A stretch of 64,000 nt of DNA from Lithospermum erythrorhizon (Eukaryota > Streptophyta > Magnoliopsida > Boraginales > Boraginaceae). Shown piece by piece: positions 1 to 12,834 of this stretch. Both the position numbers and the translations under genes were made by a program. The notes under the pieces were generated by a model. That model ran no database searches, was not told the DNA's origin, and saw only the letters and a program-made list of their open reading frames with translations. Position 1 is the stretch's first letter; every line of letters begins with the position of its first letter. The DNA is taken from positions 62,001-126,000 of the forward strand of contig JADFUC010000758.1 of NCBI GenBank assembly GCA_019722365.1, given 5' to 3'.

Positions 1-1681
1 AGTTGGTAGAGAACAGGGTCATCTAAATCTTGAAATGTGTTAACTATCAATCCATTGGCTCGTTGCACTGCACCAGCATCATTCACTGCAAGCTTGTAAT
101 TAGGATCGTCCATGAAGTTACCACGGCAGAATACTGGAAGGTCCCTAAGCCTGAAGAAACTCTCCATTCCTGGAACATTCCTCACTAATTTCTCCAACTC
201 GTTCTCTATCACAATAAATATATAATGATGTTGAATAATTAGTTGGTTTTTCTTTCTTTATTTATCGTGGTAATTCATGACCATGCATGAAATAATAATG
301 TCAAGAAGAGCAGTGGAGGAATTAGGGACAGGGAGCAGTCGGTCCAAATTTTTTTGAAAAATATTATTCTATTAAGTATTTTTTTTCAAAAAATAGTCAT
401 TCTTTTAAAAAAGTATAAATATGAATGGTATCAATTAATCCACCCCTACCCAAAAATCCTAGTTCCGGTAATACCAAATTAATAGTCATGTGCATTGACT
501 TATTTGACTACATATATACACTTCACTCTTCTAGTGATCAACGTCATGGAAGTTCTCCCTGTTAGAATTAAAATGGAGGGCGTATAAGTTTATGTGGTTA
601 TTACCTGCAATTGGAAGTTCTCCTGCTTGAACGAGATTGGCAAGACACAAATATGCCCACAAGCTACAAGGGCTAATAGTTTCGAAGGCGTATACAGGCA
701 AACCAACATCTAATGCTACATCAATAGCATAATAATGATATCCTTCGGCTATAACGCAAGTCACAGGTTGCTCCATTTCACCTCTAATACTTGATTTCAG
801 CTTTTCTCTCAAAAATGGCTCAGCCACAGCCTGCAAGTAGATCCGGTATATAATAATTAATAACATCTTATAATAATGTGGTAACAAACAGTGGCGTAAT
901 CAGATATTTTATGTAATAGTGACGAAAGAACTAATATTAGACAAAGTGGATGAAGAATATTATGAGAACTTCTTAACTTCAATATTATAATAATACAATC
1001 TTATATACAAATTCTAAAGACCTAATGGGTTATAATACAAAAGTCCGGAGGTAATAAATATTACAACACAATATTATAATATCATACTCAAATATATCCT
1101 AATAGTGGCAAACCAAAGAAAATATGAAGTTTTATGAAGGTGAACGAATAAATTTTGAAGGAATGAATGGTAGAATTCTATTTTTATCATTAAAAATATA
1201 TTTTACGAAATTAAGGGGGTGACTGTCCCCTCCTGCACGAGTTTAGACTTAGTTACCTGACTGTGTGTACAATGATAAGGGGGCGGTGGGTGGTGGGTGG
1301 GTTCAAAAAAAAAAAATTTGATGTAAAATTAAAAACGAAAACTAGAAGGCAGGTATATATTGGCCTCTTATTAGCTCAATCTATCTATGGCATTACCTGC
1401 AATGAATTGAATATTTCCGGAAAATGCTCGACGAGACGTGGGTGATCATCGGGAAGGCCATCGGAAATGGTCTCAAACTGGAAGAATCCTGTAGTGTAAC
1501 GTTTGATTCGGGAAACAACATTGGTGTTGCTAGTAAGGCGTTGTTGGTTGTATTTAGTGTTGAGGAATGTGACGTTGATGCCCGAAAGACATAATAGTTC
1601 AGCTAGTTTCATCATGCTATTCACAGTGCTCTGAAGAGGCAAAGGGAAAATCAGAACGTGAGGTTTCATGGATGCTTCCAT
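1..1681 (-). CDS. UDP-glycosyltransferase (family 1), N-terminal half, runs off the window
   Basis: Probably transfers glucose from UDP-glucose to a small acceptor in the cytosol. Three exons read on the minus strand: 1397-1681 (95 codons, ATG at 1681), 605-830, and about 205 down to base 1, joined in frame by GT-AG introns. The start MEASMKPHVLIFPLPLQSTV is the usual UGT N-terminus with the sugar-acceptor His; later come CVIAEGYHYYAIDVA, ETISPCSLWAYLC and LRDLPVFCR. This pattern resembles the UGT709/UGT85 group (7-deoxyloganetic acid glucosyltransferase-like), but that subfamily call is an inference. The C-terminal PSPG UDP-binding box would lie before base 1 and is not seen. All visible exons are open, so nothing suggests a pseudogene. 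The acceptor substrate cannot be told. Confidence 0.85.
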
Positions 1682-4044
1682 AATTAGGACTTTAGGATAA
1701 ATAAGCTCTCTTATGTAGTTATGTGTGTTTTTTATTTAAATGATCTCTTGCCTTGTTGCAAGTTGCACATACACGGAATGTGGCGTGTCACCTTGTATTT
1801 GTAGGAGCTACCTTGGAAGAAGTCCATGTTAAGTATTATTGTAAAATAAAAAGATTTGGAACCGACACATTTTTAGCAATAAAAAAAATGGAATGATTTG
1901 GAAGCAAAATTGATGTTGAAGATCGGGTGCATTGATGCAAACTTCAAGGTCCAAGGTCTAATCTAATTAGATTTTCTCCTAGTTCTCTTGTGAGCCTTGT
2001 CATTACGATTTTTAATATAAAAGAAAACACTTAATTGAGAGTTGCATATCATAGTTAGACTGAGAGTTCCTCATTATTGTGACAATCTTCATGAGCATGA
2101 TAAAGATATGCAGCAACAAAAGGATTTATCATTCACATTGGGACGAACTTGTATAAATTATATATTGTGTTGATTTACTATTCCGTGCTTAACTTTTGTC
2201 ATTAATTGATAGTCCTTTCAATTTCAAGTCCAAAAAGACTTATTCTTGTGTTGGTGTATGAAGTTATTAATCTATCGAATTTAAAAATCGTTGTTGAGAT
2301 TGTTGTGTATGCCTAACATGACACACACATATAGGCAACTAAGGGAAGCATACTTTTCCTCTTCTTGCAGAATTATCCACTTTATACGTGCGTGCAAATG
2401 TGCAATGCAATTGGAGATAATTTCAAATAAAAATGATGTTAGAAATGTCGTTTAAACTCCTTATTATTGTTGATGTCCTGTTTGGACTTGAGATACCTGA
2501 ATAGGTTTGACAATGGCAGAATTTCTTTATTCTTCTTTGTTTTTGTCAATTATTGGTGGTGATGAGAGATTTGAAAAAACAATAGTCCGTATATAAAAAA
2601 TATAGGGGCGAAAATGGTTTTAAAAGATCAACTCAATTAAAAATTCCGGCTGTATTATCGTCTACCGTCCAAAACAACTCAATCAGAACTCTGCCAAGCT
2701 GAAAATATTAATTTCTCGGAAGAACAGTTCAATAATTGTGATGTATCGTTACCAACTTAAATAATACGGAGTCATATAGATACATAATTTATAGATCATC
2801 AGCGGGCGTGAAAATATTTCTCGTAGTAATGTAGGTACATAATTTACTAATCCTATTGTCCATGACTGCAGATACATAATCTTGAACAAGAGCAAATTAA
2901 TCAACCTATCAACTTCTCAATGCCGTAGTTTACTTGTGATGGATTAATGATTAATCCGAGAAATATATCTGTAATACAATTGTAAACCTTTACCAAATTA
3001 GTTTAACCATATTCCTTTTAGTCTCAAGCCGAATATTACTTCCTCAATTTTATGTATAAGGATTTTGAGTCTTCTTCGGCCGAACTTTTAAACTGACCGT
3101 GAAAAAATTCCTGAGTGCGACTTCGGTGTAATATCAGGGCGAATACGTGGTCGTCGATTTTGAAGAGAAGGCAATTTTTTGGAGTTTAGGCTCCCTATTT
3201 GCTTAAACATAATTTCGCTTAATATAAAATGCTCTATTATGTAATTTGTGAAAACATCGTTTAAAAAAAAAACTTAACTAACTACGCTAATATTATCTAT
3301 CAAAAATCAACAACCCAAAGTGTGACTGAAACGTACTTTCTCCAAGATTAAGACTTTTCTGTGAGTTGACTAAAGTATATATATATGTAAAGGTATATAT
3401 CTATGATTATAATACATGAATAATGAAATGACAAGGTTTATTTAATTATTATCCGAGGTAGGAAACGATAAGGTTGTGCTTACTTGATTATCCGAAAAAT
3501 AAGTTTACATTATTATTACCCGTTGTAGGAAATGATAAGGTTGTACTTGATCATCCGAGGAATGAAATGATTAGGTTTTATGAGAACTTTTGGAAAATAG
3601 AGCAAGTCAACATAATTTGATAACAATATTTTAGATATTACTCCGTAAATTAATCTTGCATCTAATTAAAAGTATGCCGCCTAAAATGACAAAAGAAACA
3701 CTGTATATGTAAGATTGTAGATACTTTTAAAATGTAAATGCTCAAAAAAGACTAGCAAGGATCGACATCATAATAAAAAACATGATTTTTCATTTTGAAA
3801 ATTTATTTTGCAACTAAATAAGTAACAAGAAAAATTATCGAAAACTGAAGAACCTAAATTTATCGAATCAAATACAAGCCTGAGAAGCTAGCAAGTCCAA
3901 ACTGTAGACTACATCAAGGCAGAAATGGTGCATCTTTTGTTCTCGTCCAAAATTTGTAAACTGGATGGGAAAGTAAAACAAAAACTTGTAAACTATAAAT
4001 GGGAGATTAAGCGAAAAATCAAGAATACAGAGATGCATCCCTCT
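1682..4044. other. intergenic spacer, no gene seen
   Basis: AT-rich spacer between the divergent 5' end of the glycosyltransferase and the 3' end of RPS5. No open frame looks like a protein family. The first few hundred bases must hold the glycosyltransferase promoter. The only structure seen is the degenerate tandem repeat listed separately at about 3415-3590. Confidence 0.6.
3415..3590. repeat. degenerate tandem repeat, about three units
   Basis: Units of about 60 bases share the words TTATCCGAGG, GTAGGAAAYGATAAGGTTGT and ACTTGATYATCCGA. Copies are diverged and no coding frame runs through them. Confidence 0.5.
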
Positions 4045-5514
<1,470 letters not shown>

Positions 5515-5639
5515 TGCTTCCTTCTTGTTCAATTCACAATCTGCAATATCATATTCATAAATATAAATATATAAAATACAAAATATAAATGTAAATGTAA
5601 GCTTAAAGTCATTACATTTATGAATAATAATGTCTCTAT

Positions 5640-5760
5640 CAATAAAAATGGACCAATGTGGTTTTCAATAGTCAAAATTAACAAACTTTATGGTATTAAT
5701 TGACACACAAAACTTCGATTTGAATCAAAATTATCATGTTAATATCAATTGTTTAGAATA
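5640..5760. mobile_element. Stowaway-like MITE remnant in the RPS5 leader intron
   Basis: Contains AAAATGGACCAATGTGG, then AATAGTCAAAATTAACAAAC and CGATTTGAATCAAAATTATCATG, related to the blocks at 5163-5240 and 28200-28290. Terminal repeats are degraded. It would sit in the RPS5 5'UTR intron. Confidence 0.4.
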
Positions 5761-5904
5761 TACTATATTTTTAATAAAATATTATACAAACTATACAATA
5801 ATTACTAAATTCAAAATTGGATAATATACATTCAGAAGAAGAACGAAGAGGATGATACCAGATAAAAATTTGCTGCAGAAAAGAGGTGCAAATTATTGAG
5901 GAGA

Positions 5905-5966
5905 TTGAAAACCCTAAATTGATTTTATATTGATTGAGATCGATTTGGGCTTAGAGGGCTGCCCAA
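5905..5966 (-). promoter_or_regulatory. telo-box and site II elements of the RPS5 promoter/leader
   Basis: A telo-box AAACCCTAA lies at 5909-5917, a site II motif TGGGCT at 5946-5951, and GCCCAA (site II on the other strand) at 5961-5966. Telo-box plus site II is the known combination driving ribosomal-protein and ribosome-biogenesis genes in growing plant tissue. They lie 400-450 bases upstream of the RPS5 ATG, at the expected promoter/leader position given the 5'UTR intron. Confidence 0.65.
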
Positions 5967-6094
5967 ATAGATGTAGTTATCGAGCCAGATTTATCTTGCT
6001 TGGGTCCGATAAGAAGGGGTGTTTGGGGCTTGGACTGTTGGCCCTACTCCCTATGTCTTAAATTAACTAGCTTGGAAAATAATTATTGCAAAAT

Positions 6095-6270
6095 CGACTT
6101 AATCGAATAGCCTAGTGGAAGTTCCTTGTCTAGGGACCAGAAGGTCCTCGATTCGAAACTCATTTCATCGCTAATTGTCTGGAAAACAAAAAACAAAAAG
6201 AAAATCATCTCCACGAGGGGCGTGTCGCGTACCCTCAATTAACACGGTTAGTTAAAAAACTCTGGTTGAG
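6095..6270 (+). mobile_element. tRNA-derived SINE
   Basis: Shows a pol III A box TAGCCTAGTGG at 6108-6118 and B box GATTCGAAACT at 6150-6160, about 31 bases apart as in tRNA genes and plant SINEs. The text between (CTTGTCTAGGGACCAGAAGG) is typical of plant tRNA-related SINEs. No cloverleaf tRNA can be folded. Element ends and target-site duplications are not clear. Confidence 0.6.
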
Positions 6271-7287
6271 GAGTTGTTATTAAACCGATGACTTAATGTG
6301 TTAGTAGTATTTGATTAGACATTCTTTTAAAAAGTTGTCTCACTAAAATTTCCAGGGCTCATTATATGAAATTATAGGCCTCACTCGTTGGTTTTCAACG
6401 ATAACATTTGTACTATTTGGAGTCATATCTGAGAAGATGTTGCAAATAAGACGAATGTGTCTATTGTGCACCCAAGCCCACTGTTAGTATATTATAAATG
6501 GAATTGTTATTTAACATTTATTGATAACCTCTTATGACTATATTAAAATTTCTTGCAGTCATCACATTGATTAAATCACTTGTACGATTTCTTAAATAAT
6601 GTATGTACTATATCATTCATCAATAACATTTTGTATGCCAAAGTTCAATACTAGAACTTCATGAATTAAGAAATGGAAAATTGAATCACACACGAAACCA
6701 AGTCTCAATCCACCTAAAAATGTTTGATATTTTACGTCGATCGACATTTTCTAAATTAAATAAACGTGATTTTTTTTTTATAGATAATACATAAATTAAA
6801 TCAAATTTGTTCAAGACAACAGCAGCAGGAGTATTTTGAAACTCCATGAAATCAAGTTAAAAACTCCTGCATTGCGCTGATTAACTAGACATCACAGTGT
6901 CAGATAATGCCTTCTTACGATGAGAACTATTTATTTTCCCTTACATGAACAAATAAAACTTTGGCTAGCAACATACAAAGTTGGGTTTTAAAAATTTATA
7001 ACAAAAGAAACATACTTGTTATCCAATGCATACCTATATTATCATAATAATCAAAATACGCATTTTTTTGTACAAATGTAGAGTTTTATACTATACCTAA
7101 ATTTGAACATTACATTCTCTTTGACATTGTAAGATAGTTGTGAAGTGGGAATATGATCAAGCTACCAAACTTTAGCTCATCAAGAATGAGTCATGTACAA
7201 GTAATATGAAAGGATAGGGGATGCCTACAAAAAATCCTATTGCTAATAGAAGTAAAATCAATGTAAATGTTTATCCCCTTCCCCTCC
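6271..7287. other. intergenic spacer, no gene seen
   Basis: AT-rich spacer between the SINE and the 3' end of the IQM gene. No coding frame or strong repeat is recognised. The last few hundred bases probably hold the IQM 3'UTR and poly(A) site. Confidence 0.5.
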
Positions 7288-10200
7288 TTATTCATTCTGA
7301 AGCAATCCATCTCTCTTGGCATCTGAACCAAGAATACTTTTACCAATAGTTTTTAGTTTGAACCCCGACAAGGTTGGGCCAATTTGAGGACTGTATCGAT
7401 CATATAGAAGGGGAGCTGAGTGTGAGAATGTCCTTGGAGACAGAAGCACCTCCTCAAGAGCACGGAATTGAAGTTCGGAAGGATAGTCCCTCACACACCC
7501 AATTCGTGGTCCTGCCCCCGTAGTCCATTTGCAAGACAATTGCCGAGCCAATTGGTATGATCTCATTCCTTTGTGTGAGTTTATTCTTTGCATGATCTTC
7601 GCTAGGAAGACAGGTTCTCCGTACTCTTTGTCTTCATCCTCATCAAACAAATTCTGTTTCGAAACCGAATACTCAGTATCTGAGTCATCTGCTGTTCCAT
7701 ATCCATCATCTGCTGTTTCCTCACATTCGTTATCTGATGATTCATCTGCAGCTTCGTCTTCAATAACTGGTGATTGCACATATTCGGTGCCACAACTTGC
7801 CCCTAGTTGTTGTTGTTTTCGTTCTTGTTCATTGCTAAAAACCTCCAACATATTGTCCTTTGTAGGTATTTCGATTGAAGAAATCTTCTGATGGAATTTG
7901 TCCTTTTTGGGTTTATCACCATGGTTTGTGGCTTCATCTTCATCAGCTGGGGATTTCTACAACAAAAAATGTGATAAGTTATCTAGTCAATAGGCATGCA
8001 TCTAATTTAAGTCAATTCAAATTATGTTATTAATCCTAAAGCCAAAGAGCAGATCTAAACTCATTTCTTGGTCACTATGTTGACTTTTTAGTATCTATAA
8101 GTTAACATGTACACAACAACTCAAAGGTAACCGAAACCATGTATTATGGGTACAAAATCAAAACATTAATCAAGAATAGTTGAAAAAAGGTTCTTAAGCT
8201 TTAGACTTGAGAACTTAATCCCAGTCCAATCTATACAATTGCACTTACACAGTATAAAACAAATATGAAAAAATGGATCTGATAACTGTTGGTTACGGCC
8301 ATCTTAGAATTCCTATAAGCAATTTGTTTATCATGTTGAAACATTTTTATCCAATAACAGCAAGACATGTGTGAATTTTCATACCTGAACATGACTGAGA
8401 TCGACATCATGTTGCTGAAGGAATGTCACAAACTCTTGAAAATTTTCTTCCGTTGGGAGATAATGTCCACTATGAGGCCATACAGCCTGTCAAGTACAAA
8501 TTATCATGTTAATTACAAACAAAAATATTTGATATGTTTCTATGTATCTATTATAAGAATAAAATTTGTCACATATCTTTTTGTACCTGAAGAATGCCAT
8601 CTTCTACAACTAATCTTCCAGCAGATAATGTGGCACCACCAGCCAAAAAGCTTGAATGTTGAAATGTACCCTTCTTCTTCTGTCCAACATATAATTCTTT
8701 CGAGACGCTTAATACAAAAATCCATTTGGTATCTTTAGGACCTTCCCTTGTGTCCAGATAGTTTCCATTTTGCTTGTATTTTAATCTTCCATCCTCAATG
8801 ATTACTTCAAATTCCTTTCTTTCCATCTGTCACAATAGTTTGATTGTTTATTCTTTATTCTCATCTTATTGTTTTGTTGAATAAGTGATCAATCGTTATA
8901 ATTTTTTCCAAGCAAGGTATGAGTCTTATGGGCTGAGATTAGGTTCTTCATTCTAAGGCTTAATACACAAACTAATAGTAACAAAAAACATGTACTCCGT
9001 ATTATAATTTACGAAAATCAATAATTTTAACAAAGAAATGGTTTAATAGCAGTTCTTAAGCTTTAGACTTGACAGCTAACCTAATTCAGATTTGATCTTA
9101 TGACTGCCAAAACTATACATGCATGCTTAAATTTTCTTTCATATACTGCTATAAAGGATGGTGAAAGAAACTTACAGGACCAAGATATTTGATGCATTGA
9201 TGTTGAAGTTTAGATCGGGCACATTTTTCATGATTCACCTCTTTACCCTCACCGATGTCTAGCCTACAAATCAAGATTATATCCCATACTCAAATTACTG
9301 GCTAATCTTGAAATTAAGAGTTTTGTTTCAATTCTAGGATATAAACTTACCAGTAGAAAAAGGGTTGTTTACTCTCACATTGAAGCCAGTAGACATAGTA
9401 AAATTGGAGATTATGACCATAACGATGTCTGGGATCGATCTGTATTGAAGTAAGTTAACAAGGATTATCGACAATGAAATACTCTTCATCTTTGTCGATT
9501 CAAATGAATTTACACTTACCGCCTCTAACCAATGTTGTAAAGCAAGTTTGCGTGCCTTTTCATCTTTAGACAAACCTTTGCCCACCTAAAATTTAGACAT
9601 AATTGGGTAAAAAACATTAATTGGAATATTGTAGAGCATTAGGGGGTCTTCATTGTGACGGAAAGATCCTCTGCCACCTTTGTATGCCCCTCATTGTGCC
9701 TTCTTGTTCAAAAAATTGTACATCATGCATTGAATGGTTATATCATAACTCCCAGACAATACATGATATATAATCAATTAAAGCATGAATCACAATGAGA
9801 GACATTTAAAGAAGGTAGACAATCCTATTCCAGCATTTGAAGGGTACCTTAGCGGCTCTTGTTCTTGCTCTTGACCAACGTGAAATAGCAGTTTCTTGTT
9901 TCTCAATGTCAAAGAATGAGACAGAGGTACGATCCAGTTCTGCAAAGTCCAACGCCTTCCACCTAAAATCGAACATTGAACTTTAAATTTTCAACAAAAT
10001 ATGGAATAAATCATTTCATAGAAAAAGAATCCAATGGTAGAATTTGTATATTTAATAACAAGGAAGTATCAAAATATGATAATGAAAACTAACCATCTTT
10101 GTTCTACCAAAACAGCACAATCAGCAAGCCGCCTCCGGGTTCTAAAACTTTTGTATGTCTTTTGCAGTCTTAGTGCTGCCATATTTCTTCTATCTTTTTT

Positions 10201-10515
10201 CTGGGACAAATTAGCATCTGGTATAAACTTAGCTGCGAGTTCTCTCCAAGCACGACTAGGTGATCTAATAATGTCACCATCAGCATACGACCTCTTTTGT
10301 TCCATCCCTTTAAAGCTAGAAGACCTTTTCATTATCATGCTTCCACAACTGTAGGACTTTGATATCATTGGCTCAGATTCACGACCATTGAAGCTGGCAG
10401 ATCGATAGGTAGGCTTCTCGCCATCATCTCCAAAACTAATTGATCTCGCCAAAAATGATTCTAATCGACTATCCAAATCATCAGTATTGAACGGGCAAGA
10501 AACGCTCATCCCCAT
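7288..10515 (-). CDS. IQ-motif calmodulin-binding protein of the IQM family
   Basis: Plant-specific IQM proteins bind calmodulin without calcium through one IQ motif and act in stress and hormone signalling. Eight exons: 10094-10515, 9848-9962, 9520-9585, 9351-9439, 9176-9263, 8587-8826, 8385-8486 and 7288-7956, all joining in frame to 596 residues, the usual size. The IQ motif [20 protein letters not shown] is near residues 113-132. Conserved blocks follow: [54 protein letters not shown] and, in the last exon, [20 protein letters not shown]. The last exon also has a long acidic Glu/Asp-rich stretch. It is closest to the IQM1/IQM2/IQM4 type by memory. A leader intron is likely (acceptor TTTGCAG near 10552, donor near 10830). 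No damage is seen. Confidence 0.93.
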
Positions 10516-12834
10516 TGTATGGAGAATTGAGGCCTCCTATAGTTAATAATCTGCAAACACATCATGCATTAAGTCTACATGCCTCATAAGTCCACAATTT
10601 TTATGCCTAAAATGAAATCATACATGTTATCACAATCAACCTACAATAATAATAAAATAAACATTTGACGATAAATATATTCTAATGCCGCTGAATTTAT
10701 GAGCAAACTCCATGAAATATCATATATTTTCATAAAACAAAAGTATCTTTCCCTTTTTTTGTTATGTATTATAATTGTATCTTCAATAGTAATATTAAAT
10801 AATATTTTAATATAATAGAAAGTTATTACCATTTCACGTGGGAGGGCCTAAAAGATGTTGTATTTAATAAAAACCGTATGAAGGATCAAGATTGAAATGG
10901 AAAATTGAGACCGAGGAGAGGGAAGAGGAGGAGCATCAAATGGAGAAAATCAACAATCCATAGAGAAAAATTGGTGGATTTGTATAGCTTCAAATGTGAG
11001 AGAAGGCCGGTAATGTGGGTATGCCTATAATGAAAAAGCTTTTGCTTCTCTTTTTTTTCAAATGTATCCTAAACAAGACACTAATTGGTAGACAAATAGT
11101 AGCAAAATTATTTATCAATCACTTATTTAAATAATATGAAGTACAAATATTCTCTGAAATCTGAATGCCTTTTTAAATATCAAAAGTGAGATATGATTAA
11201 AAAATATGTATGAAAATAGATATTGAAAATTGAAGGAGTTCCGACTCCCAATTATTACAGGTGTTTTGGAACTTGTTAAACTTACTCTCTTCGATTTCAA
11301 TGATTTCTTTAGGCACACTAAGCTGGATGCCTTCAAAGGATTACCATAGAAAGGCAAATCTAATTTCTTAATTTCTGCTAGTTTGTACCTTTTTAATTTA
11401 TTAATTCTTATTTATTTCCCGTTCTTCTAGTAGATAAATCTTGTCCTCCATGATTCTTGAGAAGATCTGCACCAAGTTGGGCGAAGAAATGTCCAAGATC
11501 TCTAATCATCAATACATAGAAGATGTCCTTCTACTAAGAACACTTGTTGAGTTTCTTAAGATGGCTAAACTAGATATATGATATTCAAATCATAGTTCTT
11601 CTTATCAGATTCCTTGCGAGGTTTCTAACATATGATCCCAAAAACGATCTTCCCAACAATTAGTTTCCAGGATCGTCTTTATTCCATAACTGCTTCTATT
11701 ACAATTTATTTAACTCTCAGATCCATTCAATCATTTCAGAATGCAAATAATCGGAGAAAGGAATATCCTCAGGGAGCTCTCCAATGGCGATCATGTCACT
11801 AATTCGAATTCATTCAGACTAGCCTCGTGTCCCTTCTTCCAAACTAAACTATGCTATTTCTGTACTTCTTAGCTAATATGTTGTCGCAACACTATACACA
11901 CACCCAAATAGCGTGAGTCACTTGAGCTTTGTTTCTCATAATAATCAATGTATCGATAAAATTAACATAAACAACTGGTAAGAATTAAACTTCTTATTTA
12001 GTAAACATTAGATAAGAGTATAGACCAAAAATAGAGCTTACAAGGAGCTAAATTCCAAGACCTTTTGAGCGTAATGGTCGTCTTCTTATATCAATTTACG
12101 GGAATATTGTAAGAATTCTACTTGACTCAAGTCGTACTCACGGTTCCGTATATTTTATTATTATTTTTTCCTTTAATTAATAACGAGTGATATTTATTTA
12201 TTATAATTTGACGAACCATTTCAAAAAAAAGCGAAAATCTCAAGGTAAGCGTTATACTCTAAGCGAAATTAGCGAGACGCGGCCTCAACCGACTCAGCTT
12301 AATTGGTGAGCTTATACTAAATAATTCGGCGTTTTTGTGAGGAAATAACCACACCGCAGATGGAAGTACTGCTGGGACATTACAACATCCTACCAACTCT
12401 TTACTCGCTGAGGATGCTCGACCAACAATTTCAAAATTGTTCTTTCACTTGACATGAGTTAAGTATTAACACCAAACTAGATGGTTAATATTCTCGCTGA
12501 TTCATATATGTGATGTATAATTTCTCGCTTTTTCTTGCAAACATATATAATATGCACATGGGTATGGTTTTATGTTTTATTTAAAAAAATGTCATTATCT
12601 TTTTTATAATATTTTTATTTTCATTTATGGAAAAATATTTTTTAATAAAATAATTTGAAGTTAGAGTAATTAATGAAGAAATTAATAATGACTAAGCAAT
12701 TAGTTAATTCCCAAAATCCGAGTCCTTTGAAGTGGAGTGAGTATAGTTGCAATTATTTTCCCTCCCTTTGAAACTCTACAGTTTGAGAATAATTGGATCA
12801 ATAGTAAGAGGCAAAACAGTAGAAGTCAATAATC
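10516..12834. other. intergenic spacer; divergent promoters and a possible gene relic
   Basis: Lies between the divergent IQM and HMCES genes, so both promoters are here. Around 10830-10960 is a likely IQM leader exon. Apart from the possible relic at 11127-11830 there is only AT-rich sequence without a recognised element. Confidence 0.5.
11127..11830 (-). other. possible decayed protein-coding relic of unknown family
   Basis: Minus-strand reading gives short protein-like stretches broken by stops and frame changes: AIGELPEDIPFSDYLHSEMI near 11700-11800, MIRDLGHFFAQLGADLLKNH near 11450-11510, and MPFYGNPLKASSLVCLKKSL at about 11300-11357. They share orientation and order but no single frame. 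The family is not recognised and the coding nature is uncertain. Confidence 0.25.

Noticed and set aside
5515..5532. Upstream extension of RPS5 to a codon read as Met at 5532
   Set aside because: The codon is TTG; the first real ATG is at 5514 and fits the family N-terminus.
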